20,667 bases of DNA from JAJTHJ01 sp046316025 (GCA_046316025.1 JBKCXU010000028.1:1-20667); one strand, 5' to 3'. Counted from the first letter of the stretch, positions 7,009 to 16,339 are shown. The notes: generated from the letters alone by a model not told the origin. Numbers and translations are program-made.

Positions 7009-7749
7009 TCAGCACGCGGCGGCACAGATCGCCGCAAAGTCGGTCGCCACCAGCGAGGCGCCGCCGATCAGCCCGCCGTCGATGTCGGGCTGGGTAAAGA
7101 GTTCCTGCGCATTGGACGGCTTGACGCTGCCGCCGTACAAAATGCGCAGCGTGGCTGCCGCTGCCGCGTCGGCCGCAGCCAGTTGCATGCGGATGGCCGC
7201 ATGCACCTCCTGCGCCTGCTGCGGTGTCGCGGTGCGGCCGGTGCCGATCGCCCACACCGGCTCGTAGGCCAACGCGCCGCCCGCCAGTTGCGCCACGCTC
7301 GCCTGCGCCAACACGGCGGCAATTTGCCGCTGCACGACAGCCAAGGTGCGCCCGGCCTCGCGCTCTTCAAGCGTCTCACCGATGCAGACGATCGGCCGCA
7401 GGCCGAGTCCCACAGCGCGGGCGGTTTTAGCGGCGACCACCGCATCGGTCTCGCCATAGAGCGCACGCCGCTCGGAGTGGCCGACGACCACCCAGCGCAC
7501 GCCACAGTCCAGAAGCATTTCGCCGGCGACTTCGCCGGTGAATGCGCCGGGCTTTTCGTCCGACAGGTTCTGCGCGCCAAGTTCGACCGCGCTGCCGCCG
7601 AGCAGACCGGCCATCTGCCCCAGGTAGACAAAGGGCGGGCAAACCACCACATCGCAACCGGCCGGCGCCCGGAACGGCACGGCCCAGGCCGCGTTGGCGG
7701 CGAACGAGCCGTTCATCTTCCAATTGGCGGTAACCAGTTTGCGGCGCAT
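7009..7749 (-). CDS. tpiA: Triosephosphate isomerase
   Basis: A 246-residue cytoplasmic TIM-barrel enzyme that interconverts dihydroxyacetone phosphate and glyceraldehyde 3-phosphate in glycolysis and gluconeogenesis. Catalytic residues are visible: K11 in ANWKMNG, H91 in VVVGHSERR and E163 in AYEPVWAIGTG. The phosphate-binding loop ILYGGSVKPSN (203-213) and the C-terminal GGLIGGASL (225-233) are intact. Length is normal. It starts 12 nt after the stop of the quinone oxidoreductase gene and is followed by secG, so the three are probably co-transcribed. Confidence 0.98.
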   Translation of the reverse strand: MRRKLVTANWKMNGSFAANAAWAVPFRAPAGCDVVVCPPFVYLGQMAGLLGGSAVELGAQNLSDEKPGAFTGEVAGEMLLDCGVRWVVVGHSERRALYGETDAVVAAKTARAVGLGLRPIVCIGETLEEREAGRTLAVVQRQIAAVLAQASVAQLAGGALAYEPVWAIGTGRTATPQQAQEVHAAIRMQLAAADAAAAATLRILYGGSVKPSNAQELFTQPDIDGGLIGGASLVATDFAAICAAAC

Positions 7750-7761
7750 GGCGTTTCTCTA

Positions 7762-8742
7762 TCAAACGACTTCGAGCACGATCTTACCGACGTGCTCGCC
7801 CGATTCCATCAGCGCATGCGCGGCAGCGGCCTGCGTCAGCGGGAAGGTGGCATGCACGACCGGCTTGATCCGGCCCGCTCCGATCAACGGCCAGACCACC
7901 GCGTGCAGCCGGCGCGCGATTGCGGCCTTGAACTCGACCGAGCGCGGACGCAGCGTCGAGCCGGTGATCGTCAGCCGCCGGCGCAGCACCGCGCCGGCAT
8001 CGATCTGTGCTGTCGCTCCGCGCAGCGTGGCGATGATGGCGAGCCGCCCGTCGTCGGCGAGGCACTCCAGTTCGCGCGCGATGTAGTCGCCGGCCACCAT
8101 GTCGAGGATCACGTCCACGCCGCGACCGCCGGTCTCCTGCTTGACGACCGCGACGAAGTCTTCGCTGCGGTAGTTGATCGCGCGCCTGGCACCGAGCGCT
8201 TCCACCGCGCGGCACTTGGCATCGCTGCCGGCCGTCGCGTAGACCACATGGCCGAGTGCTGCGGCCAGTTGCACGGCGGACACACCGATGCCGCTCGCGC
8301 CGCCCTGCACCAGCAGCGTCTCGCCTGGGGCAAGGCGCGCACGGTCGAACACGTTGCTCCAGACGGTGAAGTAGGTTTCCGGCAAGCCGGCGGCTTCGAT
8401 GAAGCTCAGACCCTTGGGCACCGGCAGCACCTGGCCGACCGGCGCCGCGCAGAACTCCGCGTAACCGCCGCCCGAAACAAGAGCACAGACCTCGTCGCCG
8501 ATGGCGAAGCCGCTGCCATCGATCTCACCACCGACGATGGTGCCCGCCACTTCAAGGCCCGGAATGTCGGACGCGCCCGGTGGCGGCGCGTAGGCACCCT
8601 TGCGCTGCAAAACGTCCGGCCGGTTGACACCCGCCGCGGCGACGCGAATCAATACCTCGCCGCTACCGGGCACAGGCTGCGGCCGCTCGGCCAGATGCAG
8701 CACATCCGGGCCGCCGGGGTGGGAGATTTCGATAGCGCGCAT
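7762..8742 (-). CDS. NAD(P)H quinone oxidoreductase, zinc-independent MDR / zeta-crystallin (PIG3-like) type
   Basis: A 326-residue medium-chain dehydrogenase/reductase family protein. The GroES-like N-terminal domain (about 1-120) includes AAGVNRPDVLQRKG (36-49) and IPGLEVAGTI (60-69). The Rossmann domain carries the cofactor loop VQGGASGIGVSAVQLAAALG (145-164). No catalytic zinc ligands are evident, as expected for the quinone reductase/PIG3 branch, which uses NADPH to reduce quinones or related carbonyls. The exact substrate cannot be read from sequence. The start at MRAIEISHPGGPDVL is the family N-terminus. It lies upstream of tpiA-secG and downstream of a palindromic repeat that separates it from pnp. 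Confidence 0.92.
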   Translation of the reverse strand: MRAIEISHPGGPDVLHLAERPQPVPGSGEVLIRVAAAGVNRPDVLQRKGAYAPPPGASDIPGLEVAGTIVGGEIDGSGFAIGDEVCALVSGGGYAEFCAAPVGQVLPVPKGLSFIEAAGLPETYFTVWSNVFDRARLAPGETLLVQGGASGIGVSAVQLAAALGHVVYATAGSDAKCRAVEALGARRAINYRSEDFVAVVKQETGGRGVDVILDMVAGDYIARELECLADDGRLAIIATLRGATAQIDAGAVLRRRLTITGSTLRPRSVEFKAAIARRLHAVVWPLIGAGRIKPVVHATFPLTQAAAAHALMESGEHVGKIVLEVV

Positions 8743-8770
8743 GGAAACGTAGGTACCGGCAGCGAATGCT

Positions 8771-8890
8771 CATCGCCCCACCCCGACCCTCCCTCGCTTT
8801 GCAGGGGAGGGAGTTTTGAATTCCCTCCCCGCCACGCGCCGGGAGAAGTCTGTCCCGCCCCCGCCAGCGGGGGAGGGCCAGGGTGGGGGT
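8771..8890. repeat. GC-rich inverted-repeat element (copy B) between pnp and the quinone oxidoreductase gene
   Basis: Same architecture as the element at 1182-1284. The left unit (about 8774-8816) has CCCTCCCTCGCTTTGCAGGG-type hairpin arms followed by TTTT. The right unit (about 8854-8890) has CCCGCCCCCGCCAGCGGGGG and then a G-rich stretch complementary to the left unit's start (CCCCACCC against GGGTGGGGG). The centre of about 35 bp differs from copy A. It fills nearly the whole 176-bp gap and may end or stabilise the pnp message. Confidence 0.72.
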
Positions 8891-8918
8891 CTGAACGCCC
8901 CGCGGAGCTGCTTTACTG

Positions 8919-11033
<2,115 letters not shown>

Positions 11034-11083
11034 CTTCGTTACCTCAGTGTTGTGCGGCAGGCGCAGCACCGGTCAGGCACGCC

Positions 11084-11127
11084 GCGAGAGCAGCACGGCC
11101 GGTGGCGACCGGCCGTGCTGTTCTCGC
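11084..11127 (-). promoter_or_regulatory. Long hairpin in the rpsO-pnp leader (candidate RNase III / PNPase autoregulation site)
   Basis: A 19-bp stem closes a 6-nt loop. The arms on the plus strand are GCGAGAGCAGCACGGCCGG (11084-11102) and CCGGCCGTGCTGTTCTCGC (11109-11127), with a single G-U pair. It lies about 50 nt before the pnp start. In E. coli the pnp leader carries a long hairpin cut by RNase III, which lets PNPase repress its own mRNA. Position and length here suggest the same device, which is an inference. It has no U-tract, so a simple terminator is less likely. Confidence 0.6.
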
Positions 11128-11153
11128 ACCGCGCGTGGCGGATGCGCCAATGC

Positions 11154-11185
11154 AAAAAGCCCGCGGGAGCAACTCCTCGCAGGCT
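11154..11185 (-). terminator. Rho-independent terminator after rpsO
   Basis: On the minus strand AGCCTGCG and GGAG (one bulged A between them) pair with CTCC and CGCGGGCT around a TTG loop, followed by TTTTT. It begins 23 nt after the rpsO stop codon. It would end most rpsO transcripts and let some read through into pnp, as at the equivalent site in enterics. Confidence 0.8.
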
Positions 11186-11208
11186 TCGTGCGCGACGACG
11201 GACATCGA

Positions 11209-11478
11209 TTACTTGCGCAAGCCCAGGGTGTCGATCAGCCCCTTGTAAGACTCGGGGTTACGGCCCTTGAGATAGTCGAGCAGCTTGCGGCGGCGGCTGA
11301 CCATTTTCAGCAGGCCGCGCCGCGAGTGGTGATCCTTGACGTGGGTCTTGAAATGCTCGGTCAGCTCGTTGATGCGCGCCGTGAGCAGAGCGACCTGCAC
11401 TTCCGGCGAACCGGTATCGCTCTTTGCCCGCTGGAATTTGGCGACGATCTCGCCCTTCTTGATGTCTGCGACTGCCAT
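11209..11478 (-). CDS. rpsO: 30S ribosomal protein S15
   Basis: An 89-residue primary 16S rRNA-binding protein of the small-subunit platform. The signature is complete: DTGSPEVQVALLTARINELT (21-40), then KDHHSRRGLLKMVSRRRKLL (48-67) and the C-terminal DYLKGRNPESYKGLIDTLGL. Length equals the usual 89 residues. The start lies after AGGGATCGTC, a usable ribosome-binding site. A candidate -10 box is found about 80 nt upstream. In other bacteria S15 represses its own translation. No clear pseudoknot was identified here. Confidence 0.98.
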   Translation of the reverse strand: MAVADIKKGEIVAKFQRAKSDTGSPEVQVALLTARINELTEHFKTHVKDHHSRRGLLKMVSRRRKLLDYLKGRNPESYKGLIDTLGLRK

Positions 11479-11558
11479 GACGATCCCTGTTGGTTGAGTC
11501 CACTTGCGCGCACGGAAAGGATGGCCCGTGGCGTGATCCCGCGGAAGCGAGAGGGCGG

Positions 11559-11564
11559 AGTATA
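11559..11564 (-). promoter_or_regulatory. Candidate -10 box for rpsO
   Basis: TATACT on the minus strand (one mismatch to TATAAT) is followed by a C/G-rich discriminator (CCGCCC), as at many ribosomal-protein promoters. It sits in the 129-bp gap between leuA and rpsO. No good -35 hexamer lies 16-18 nt upstream, so confidence is limited. Confidence 0.4.
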
Positions 11565-11607
11565 CCGGCGCGCCCCGGCGGCGCTCGCCCCCCGCACGGC
11601 GCCTGCC

Positions 11608-13158
11608 TTACGGCGCCAGCGAGGTCTGCGGGTTCAGCCGCTCCGGCGTGGTGTACAGCTTGTTCAGCGCGTTCAGATAAGCCTTGGCGGACGCGGCGAT
11701 GATGTCCGGGTCGGCGCCGGTGCCGTTGACGATCCGCCCCGCGCGCGCCAGCCGCACGGTGACTTCGCCCTGCGATTCGGTGCCGGTGGTGATGGCGTTG
11801 ACCGAGTAAAGCAGCAGCTCCGAGCCGCTCTTGACGCAGCCCTCGATCGCCTTGAACGAGGCATCGACCGGCCCGTTGCCGTCGGCCTCGGCCGCCACCT
11901 CCTGCGCACCCTGCTTGAACACCACGCGCGCATGCGGGCGCTCGCCGGTTTCCGAGCGCTGCGCCAGCGACACCAGCTTGAAGTGCTCGTCGCTCGGCGT
12001 GACCGACTCGTCGGAAAAGAGCGCCTGGATATCCTCGTCGAAGATCTCCGCCTTGCGGTCGGCGAGATCCTTGAACTTGGCGAAGGCCGCATTCAACTCA
12101 CCTTCGCTCTCGACCGGGATACCGAGCTCCTGCACGCGCTGCTTGAAGGCGTTTCGGCCGGAGAGCTTGCCCAGCACGATCTTGTTGGCGACCCAGCCCA
12201 CGTCCTCGGCGCGCATGATCTCGTAGGTCTGGCGTGCCTTGAGCACGCCGTCCTGGTGGATGCCGGAGGCGTGCGCAAACGCATTGGCGCCGACCACTGC
12301 TTTGTTCGGCTGTACCGGAAAACCCGTGATGCCCGAGACGAGCTTGGAGGCCGCCACGATCTGCGTGGTGTCGATGCCCACGTCGAGACCAAAGAAGTCG
12401 CGCCGCGTCTTGACCGCCATCACCACTTCTTCCAGCGAGCAGTTGCCGGCGCGCTCGCCCAGGCCGTTAATGGTGCACTCGACCTGCCGCGCGCCGCCGA
12501 TCTTGACCCCGGCCAGCGAGTTGGCCACGGCCATACCCAGATCGTTGTGGCAATGCACCGACCAGACCGCCTTGTCGGAGTTGGGAATCTTCTCGCGCAG
12601 CTCGCGCAAAAAGACCCCGTACAGCTCCGGCACCGCGTAGCCCACGGTGTCGGGGATATTGATCGTGGTGGCGCCTTCTGCAATCACCGCCTCCAGCACT
12701 CGGCAGAGGAAGTCCACCTCGGAGCGGTAGCCGTCTTCGGGCGAGAACTCCACGTTGTCGGTAAAGCGCCGCGCAAAGCGCACCGCGAGCTTGGCCTGCT
12801 CGAACACCTGCTCGGTCGTCATTCGCAGCTTTTTTTCCATGTGCAGCGGCGAGGTGGCGATGAAGGTGTGGATGCGCTTGTTGTCGCTCGCAGCCAGCGC
12901 CTCGGCCGCGCGGCTGATGTCGCGGTCGTTGGCTCGCGCCAAAGAACACACCGTTGAGTCGCGCACCGCGTTGGCGATCGCCCGCACCGCCTCGAAGTCG
13001 CCGTTGGAACTGGCGGCGAAGCCCGCTTCGATCACGTCCACCCGCAACCGCTCCAACTGGCGCGCGATGCGCAGCTTTTCCTCGCGGGTCATCGAGGCGC
13101 CGGGGCTTTGCTCGCCGTCGCGCAAGGTCGTGTCGAAGATGATGAGGCGGTCGGTCAT
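11608..13158 (-). CDS. leuA: 2-isopropylmalate synthase
   Basis: A 516-residue enzyme for the first committed step of leucine synthesis: condensation of acetyl-CoA with 2-oxoisovalerate. The HMGL-like TIM barrel opens with FDTTLRDGEQSPGASM (8-23; catalytic R13, metal ligand D14). Further metal ligands lie in HCHNDLGMAVANS (202-214), followed by NGLGERAGNCSLEE (231-244). The C-terminal part (about 390-510) is the LeuA allosteric domain through which leucine inhibits the enzyme. The start at MTDRLIIFDTTLRDG follows TGGAGA at suitable spacing. The longer open frame to 13473 has no support and would overlap pssA. A promoter and a Leu-rich leader ORF lie upstream. Confidence 0.97.
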   Translation of the reverse strand: MTDRLIIFDTTLRDGEQSPGASMTREEKLRIARQLERLRVDVIEAGFAASSNGDFEAVRAIANAVRDSTVCSLARANDRDISRAAEALAASDNKRIHTFIATSPLHMEKKLRMTTEQVFEQAKLAVRFARRFTDNVEFSPEDGYRSEVDFLCRVLEAVIAEGATTINIPDTVGYAVPELYGVFLRELREKIPNSDKAVWSVHCHNDLGMAVANSLAGVKIGGARQVECTINGLGERAGNCSLEEVVMAVKTRRDFFGLDVGIDTTQIVAASKLVSGITGFPVQPNKAVVGANAFAHASGIHQDGVLKARQTYEIMRAEDVGWVANKIVLGKLSGRNAFKQRVQELGIPVESEGELNAAFAKFKDLADRKAEIFDEDIQALFSDESVTPSDEHFKLVSLAQRSETGERPHARVVFKQGAQEVAAEADGNGPVDASFKAIEGCVKSGSELLLYSVNAITTGTESQGEVTVRLARAGRIVNGTGADPDIIAASAKAYLNALNKLYTTPERLNPQTSLAP

Positions 13159-13232
13159 GGCGGTCTCCAGATGGACTTTTGCCGGCCTGCTCGGGGCGGG
13201 CGGCGGGACTTCCGGGTTGTGGGGAAAGGGGA

Positions 13233-13322
13233 TCAGCTGCGCGCGGGGCGCAGCAGTCGCAGCAGGCCCGAGGCGATCGGGGCTGCGGCAAGAGCGATGG
13301 CGGCGAAGGATGCACGAGGCAT
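13233..13322 (-). CDS. Possible leader peptide ORF upstream of leuA
   Basis: A 29-codon frame from ATG (13322) to TGA (13233) in the pssA-leuA gap. The peptide starts MPRASFAAIALAAAPIAS and then has GLLRLLRPARS before the stop, encoded with CTG CTG CGA CTG CTG: four leucine codons within five, ten codons before the stop. Its ATG lies 7 nt after a good -10 box, so the message could be leaderless with the A of ATG near +1. No U-tract terminator is visible between this ORF and leuA, so classical attenuation is not shown. It may simply be a chance frame in GC-rich DNA. Confidence 0.35.
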   Translation of the reverse strand: MPRASFAAIALAAAPIASGLLRLLRPARS

Positions 13323-13329
13323 GGGACGC

Positions 13330-13358
13330 ACTATAGGGCCAAAGCGGACAGCCAGCAA
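13330..13358 (-). promoter_or_regulatory. Candidate sigma-70 promoter for leuA
   Basis: On the minus strand TTGCTG (13358-13353) and TATAGT (13335-13330) are spaced by 17 bp. The -10 box has five of six consensus bases; the -35 keeps only the TTG. It lies just after the pssA stop codon and upstream of the leader ORF, so leuA probably has its own promoter besides any read-through from psd-pssA. Confidence 0.55.
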
Positions 13359-13366
13359 ACGGTTGG

Positions 13367-14200
13367 TCACTTGGCTTCGCCCGTCGGCACCGGCGGCTTG
13401 GGTTTAGCCGGGTTCGCCTCGCCGCGCCACCAGCGCCACGCGCCGTAGACGTAGCCCGAGAGCGCGTACGCACAGAAAAGCGCGAAGAGCGCTATCGGCG
13501 GATCGACCAGCACGAAGAAGATCAGCAGCAACGCCACCACCAGCACCCAGAACGGCACGCTGCGGGAGAAGTGGAAACTCTTGCCGCTGTAGAACGGTGC
13601 GCTGGAGACCATCGTCAGGCCCGCGTAGAGCGTCAGTGCGGTGCCGACCCACGGCATTGCCGCGTCGGTGAGGCGAATCTTGTTGTCGATCACGAGCCAG
13701 ACGAAACCGGCGATCAGCGCCGCCGCGGCCGGGCTGGGTAGCCCCTGAAAAAAACGCTTGTCCACCACGCCGAGGTTGGAGTTGAAGCGCGCCAGCCGCA
13801 GCGCCGCGCAGGCGCAGTAGACGAAGGCCGCGGCCCAGCCGACGCGCCCCAGGTCTTTCAGCAGCCATTCGTAAATGACCAGCGCGGGGGCCACGCCGAA
13901 GGACACCATGTCGGCCAGCGAATCCAGTTGCTCGCCAAACGCGCTCTGCGTGTTGGTCATCCGCGCCACGCGGCCATCCATGCCGTCGAGCAGCATCGCG
14001 AAGAAAATGGCGACCGCCGACACCTCAAAGCGCCCGTGCATCGCCTGCACGACCGCGAAAAACGCCGCAAACAGGGCCGCCAGGGTGAACAGGTTGGGCA
14101 GCAAGCGAATCAGCCCGCGCCGCGGTGGCGGCATGGCCGCCGGCCCGTCGGCCGGCACCAGCGGGCGCGCCTTGCGGCGACGCAGGCGCATCGGGTTCAT
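13367..14200 (-). CDS. pssA: CDP-diacylglycerol-serine O-phosphatidyltransferase
   Basis: A 277-residue integral membrane enzyme that makes phosphatidylserine from CDP-diacylglycerol and serine, the step before Psd. The complete CDP-alcohol phosphotransferase motif is visible: D75-G76, A79-R80, G89, D93 and D97 in DGRVARMTNTQSAFGEQLD and the following SLAD. Several hydrophobic helices follow (about 110-265). The N-terminus (1-30) is basic and the C-terminus is a Lys/Pro-rich tail. It is of the multi-spanning type, unlike the soluble E. coli PssA. The start overlaps the psd stop (ATGA at 14200-14197), so the two successive pathway enzymes are translationally coupled. Confidence 0.95.
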   Translation of the reverse strand: MNPMRLRRRKARPLVPADGPAAMPPPRRGLIRLLPNLFTLAALFAAFFAVVQAMHGRFEVSAVAIFFAMLLDGMDGRVARMTNTQSAFGEQLDSLADMVSFGVAPALVIYEWLLKDLGRVGWAAAFVYCACAALRLARFNSNLGVVDKRFFQGLPSPAAAALIAGFVWLVIDNKIRLTDAAMPWVGTALTLYAGLTMVSSAPFYSGKSFHFSRSVPFWVLVVALLLIFFVLVDPPIALFALFCAYALSGYVYGAWRWWRGEANPAKPKPPVPTGEAK

Positions 14201-14835
14201 AGCTCGGCGACGATGGTGGTTGTCGCCGCGACCTTGTCGCCGACCGCCACCTTCGGCCGCGCTGCAAGCGGCAGGTACAGATCCACCCGTGAGCCGAAGC
14301 GGATGAAGCCGTAGCGCTGTCCACGCGCAAGCACATCGCCCGCCTTGACGTAACAAAGGATGCGCCGCGCGATCAGCCCGGCCACCTGCACGACGGCGAT
14401 GTGCTCGCTGCTCGCCAGCCGCAGCACCACGGCGTTGCGCTCGTTCTCGGTGGAGGCCTTGTCCAGATCGGCGTTGACGAACTTGCCCGGCGAATACTCG
14501 ACGCGCTCGACCGTCCCGTCCACCGGCGCGCGGTTGCTGTGCACGTTGAACACGTTCATGAACACGCTGACCAGCAGCGCCTCGCGATCCAGATACGGGT
14601 CGCGCACCCGCTCGACCTTGACGATGCGCCCGTCCGCCGGGGCCAGTACCGCGTTGGCCTGCGTGGGCACCGCTCGCGGCGGATCGCGGAAAAACTGGAT
14701 CACGAACAGCGCGATCAACCACAGCGGCGCCGACCACGCGCCGGCATAGACGGAGGCCAGCACGGCGGCGACGAGACTCGCGCCGATGAACGGCCAGCCC
14801 TCGCGGGCAAGCAAAGGATGGGGGTAGTTGGACAC
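14197..14835 (-). CDS. psd: Phosphatidylserine decarboxylase proenzyme (short form)
   Basis: A 212-residue pyruvoyl enzyme that decarboxylates phosphatidylserine to phosphatidylethanolamine at the inner membrane. The short-form hallmarks are present: a membrane segment (about 17-48), LAPADGRIVKVERV (64-77), VFMNVFNVHSNRAPVDG (91-107) and the self-cleavage site RFGSRVDLYLP (179-189), where cleavage between G181 and S182 creates the pyruvoyl group. The start is GTG at 14835, because the family begins at (M)xNYPHP and no ATG fits; upstream in-frame codons are unsupported. No strong Shine-Dalgarno sequence is seen. A 115-bp gap separates it from the divergent aminotransferase gene. Confidence 0.93.
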   Translation of the reverse strand: MSNYPHPLLAREGWPFIGASLVAAVLASVYAGAWSAPLWLIALFVIQFFRDPPRAVPTQANAVLAPADGRIVKVERVRDPYLDREALLVSVFMNVFNVHSNRAPVDGTVERVEYSPGKFVNADLDKASTENERNAVVLRLASSEHIAVVQVAGLIARRILCYVKAGDVLARGQRYGFIRFGSRVDLYLPLAARPKVAVGDKVAATTTIVAEL

Positions 14836-14950
14836 GACGCTGAGCCGGTTGCCGATGCGAAGCGCAATGGTAGCCGCAAGGCTTGCGCGACGGGCGCCGT
14901 GTAGACTGATCGAGAACCTTGTCCTCTCTTGCTTTGCCCTTTCGTCGACC

Positions 14951-16153
14951 ATGACTTCCTCGCCCTTCTCCGCAGTTCCGCTGGCACCGCGCGACCCGAT
15001 TCTCGGCATGAGCGAGGCCTTCGCCGCCGACCCTCGGCCGAGCAAAGTCAATCTCGGCGTCGGCGTGTATGTGGACGAAAACGGCAAGATTCCGGTGCTG
15101 CGCGCGGTGCGCGAAGCCGAGCAAGCGCGGGCCGCCACCGCCGCGCCGCGCGGCTATTTGCCGATCGATGGCATCGCCGCCTACGACGCCGCGGTGCAGA
15201 AACTGCTGTTCGGCGAGAACTCCTCGCTCTTGGCCAGCGGCCGCGTGGTAACCGCGCAAGGGCTGGGCGGCACCGGCGCGCTGAAGATCGCCGCCGACTT
15301 TCTGCGTCGCGCGCTGCCGAATGCGACGGTGCTGATCAGCGACCCGAGTTGGGAGAACCATCGGGCGCTGTTCGAGCAGGCGGGCTTTGTGGTGAACGCC
15401 TACCCGTACTACGACGCGGCCACCTGCGGTCTCGACTTCGCCGGCATGAGCGCCGCCCTGCGCGCCGCTGCGCCGGGCACCGTCGTCGTGCTGCACGCCT
15501 GCTGCCACAACCCGACCGGAGTCGACTTGGACGCCGCGCAGTGGGCCGAGGTCGTGCGCATCGTGCGCGAGCGGCAGTTGATCCCGGTACTGGACTTCGC
15601 CTACCAGGGCTTCGGCAACGGCATCGCCGCCGACGCCACCGCGATCACGCTCTTCGCCGACTCGGGCCTCGATTTCTTCGTCGCCAGCTCCTTTTCCAAG
15701 TCGTTTTCGCTCTACGGCGAGCGCGTCGGCGCGTTGACCGTGGTCGCCGCCGACAAGGACGAAGCCACCCGCATCCTCAGCCAGATGAAGCGCGTGATCC
15801 GCGCCAACTACTCCACACCGCCGACCCACGGCGGCAGCGTGATTGCCGCCATCCTCGGCGACGCCCGCCTGCGGGCGCTGTGGGAAGAAGACCTGGCCGG
15901 CATGCGCGACCGGATCAAGGCCATGCGCCAGCAGCTGGTCGATGGACTGAAGACGCGCGGGGTGAAGCGCGATTTCTCCTTCGTGCTGCGCCAGCGGGGC
16001 ATGTTCTCCTACTCGGGGCTGACACCCGAGCAGATGCAGCGGCTCGCCACCGACTTCGGCATCTATGGCCTGTCCACTGGCCGCATCTGCGTGGCAGCGT
16101 TGAACCCGCGCAACATCGACGCGGTGTGCGACGCCATCGCCGCCGTGCTCTGA
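14951..16153 (+). CDS. tyrB: Aspartate/aromatic amino acid aminotransferase (AspC/TyrB family, class I)
   Basis: A 400-residue PLP enzyme that transfers amino groups between aspartate or aromatic amino acids and 2-oxoglutarate. Visible residues are NLGVGVYVDENGKIPVL (34-50), HNPTG (186-190), D215 and Y218 in VLDFAYQG, the Schiff-base lysine K250 in SSFSKSFSLYGERVGAL (247-263), and the substrate-carboxylate arginine near the C-terminus in STGRICVAALN. The family is clear, but AspC-like and TyrB-like specificity cannot be separated by eye, so the symbol is tentative. The start at MTSSPFSAVPLAPRDPILG fits the family. It is one of only two plus-strand genes, divergent from psd. No clear Shine-Dalgarno sequence or -35/-10 pair was found. 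Confidence 0.93.
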   Translation: MTSSPFSAVPLAPRDPILGMSEAFAADPRPSKVNLGVGVYVDENGKIPVLRAVREAEQARAATAAPRGYLPIDGIAAYDAAVQKLLFGENSSLLASGRVVTAQGLGGTGALKIAADFLRRALPNATVLISDPSWENHRALFEQAGFVVNAYPYYDAATCGLDFAGMSAALRAAAPGTVVVLHACCHNPTGVDLDAAQWAEVVRIVRERQLIPVLDFAYQGFGNGIAADATAITLFADSGLDFFVASSFSKSFSLYGERVGALTVVAADKDEATRILSQMKRVIRANYSTPPTHGGSVIAAILGDARLRALWEEDLAGMRDRIKAMRQQLVDGLKTRGVKRDFSFVLRQRGMFSYSGLTPEQMQRLATDFGIYGLSTGRICVAALNPRNIDAVCDAIAAVL

Positions 16154-16167
16154 CTGCGCTGCGCCGA

Positions 16168-16173
16168 TATAAT
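16168..16173 (+). promoter_or_regulatory. -10 box of the tRNA-Asn promoter
   Basis: A perfect TATAAT, followed by a GC-rich discriminator (GCGCGGC) typical of stable-RNA promoters under stringent control. It lies 11 nt before the mature tRNA 5' end. The -35 region overlaps the end of the aminotransferase gene and matches poorly. Confidence 0.65.
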
Positions 16174-16184
16174 GCGCGGCTCAT

Positions 16185-16260
16185 TCCCCGATAGCTCAGT
16201 CGGTAGAGCGACGGACTGTTAATCCGCAGGTCCCTGGTTCGAGCCCAGGTCGGGGAGCCA
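16185..16260 (+). tRNA. tRNA-Asn (GTT anticodon)
   Basis: A 76-nt tRNA with encoded CCA. The acceptor stem TCCCCGA pairs with TCGGGGA, with discriminator G. The D-arm is AGCTCAGTCGGTAGAGC, the anticodon loop CTGTTAA (anticodon GTT), and the T-arm CCTGG-TTCGAGC-CCAGG. It starts 31 nt after the aminotransferase stop and is followed by a strong terminator. Confidence 0.98.
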
Positions 16261-16286
16261 GAGTGAGGTGGCCGGGATCGTCCCGC

Positions 16287-16323
16287 CAACAAAAACGCCC
16301 GGACATGCCGGGCGTTTTTGTTG
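16287..16323. terminator. Bidirectional rho-independent terminator
   Basis: A perfect 16-bp inverted repeat: CAACAAAAACGCCCGG (16287-16302), loop ACATG, then CCGGGCGTTTTTGTTG (16308-16323). The GC core is flanked by A5 and T5, so it works in both directions: for tRNA-Asn on the plus strand and for the binding-protein gene on the minus strand. Confidence 0.93.
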
Positions 16324-16339
16324 AATTGCAGCGCGCGGG

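Noticed and set aside
14836..14950. Divergent promoters between psd and the aminotransferase gene
   Set aside because: Partial -10-like hexamers such as TAGACT (plus strand) were seen, but no -35 at suitable spacing, so no promoter is called although one must exist nearby.
13367..15829. 820-codon minus-strand frame running from inside the aminotransferase gene through psd to pssA
   Set aside because: The real products are pssA and psd in their own frames. The joined frame passes through the antisense of the aminotransferase gene and switches between meaningful and meaningless sequence, so it is not a fusion protein.
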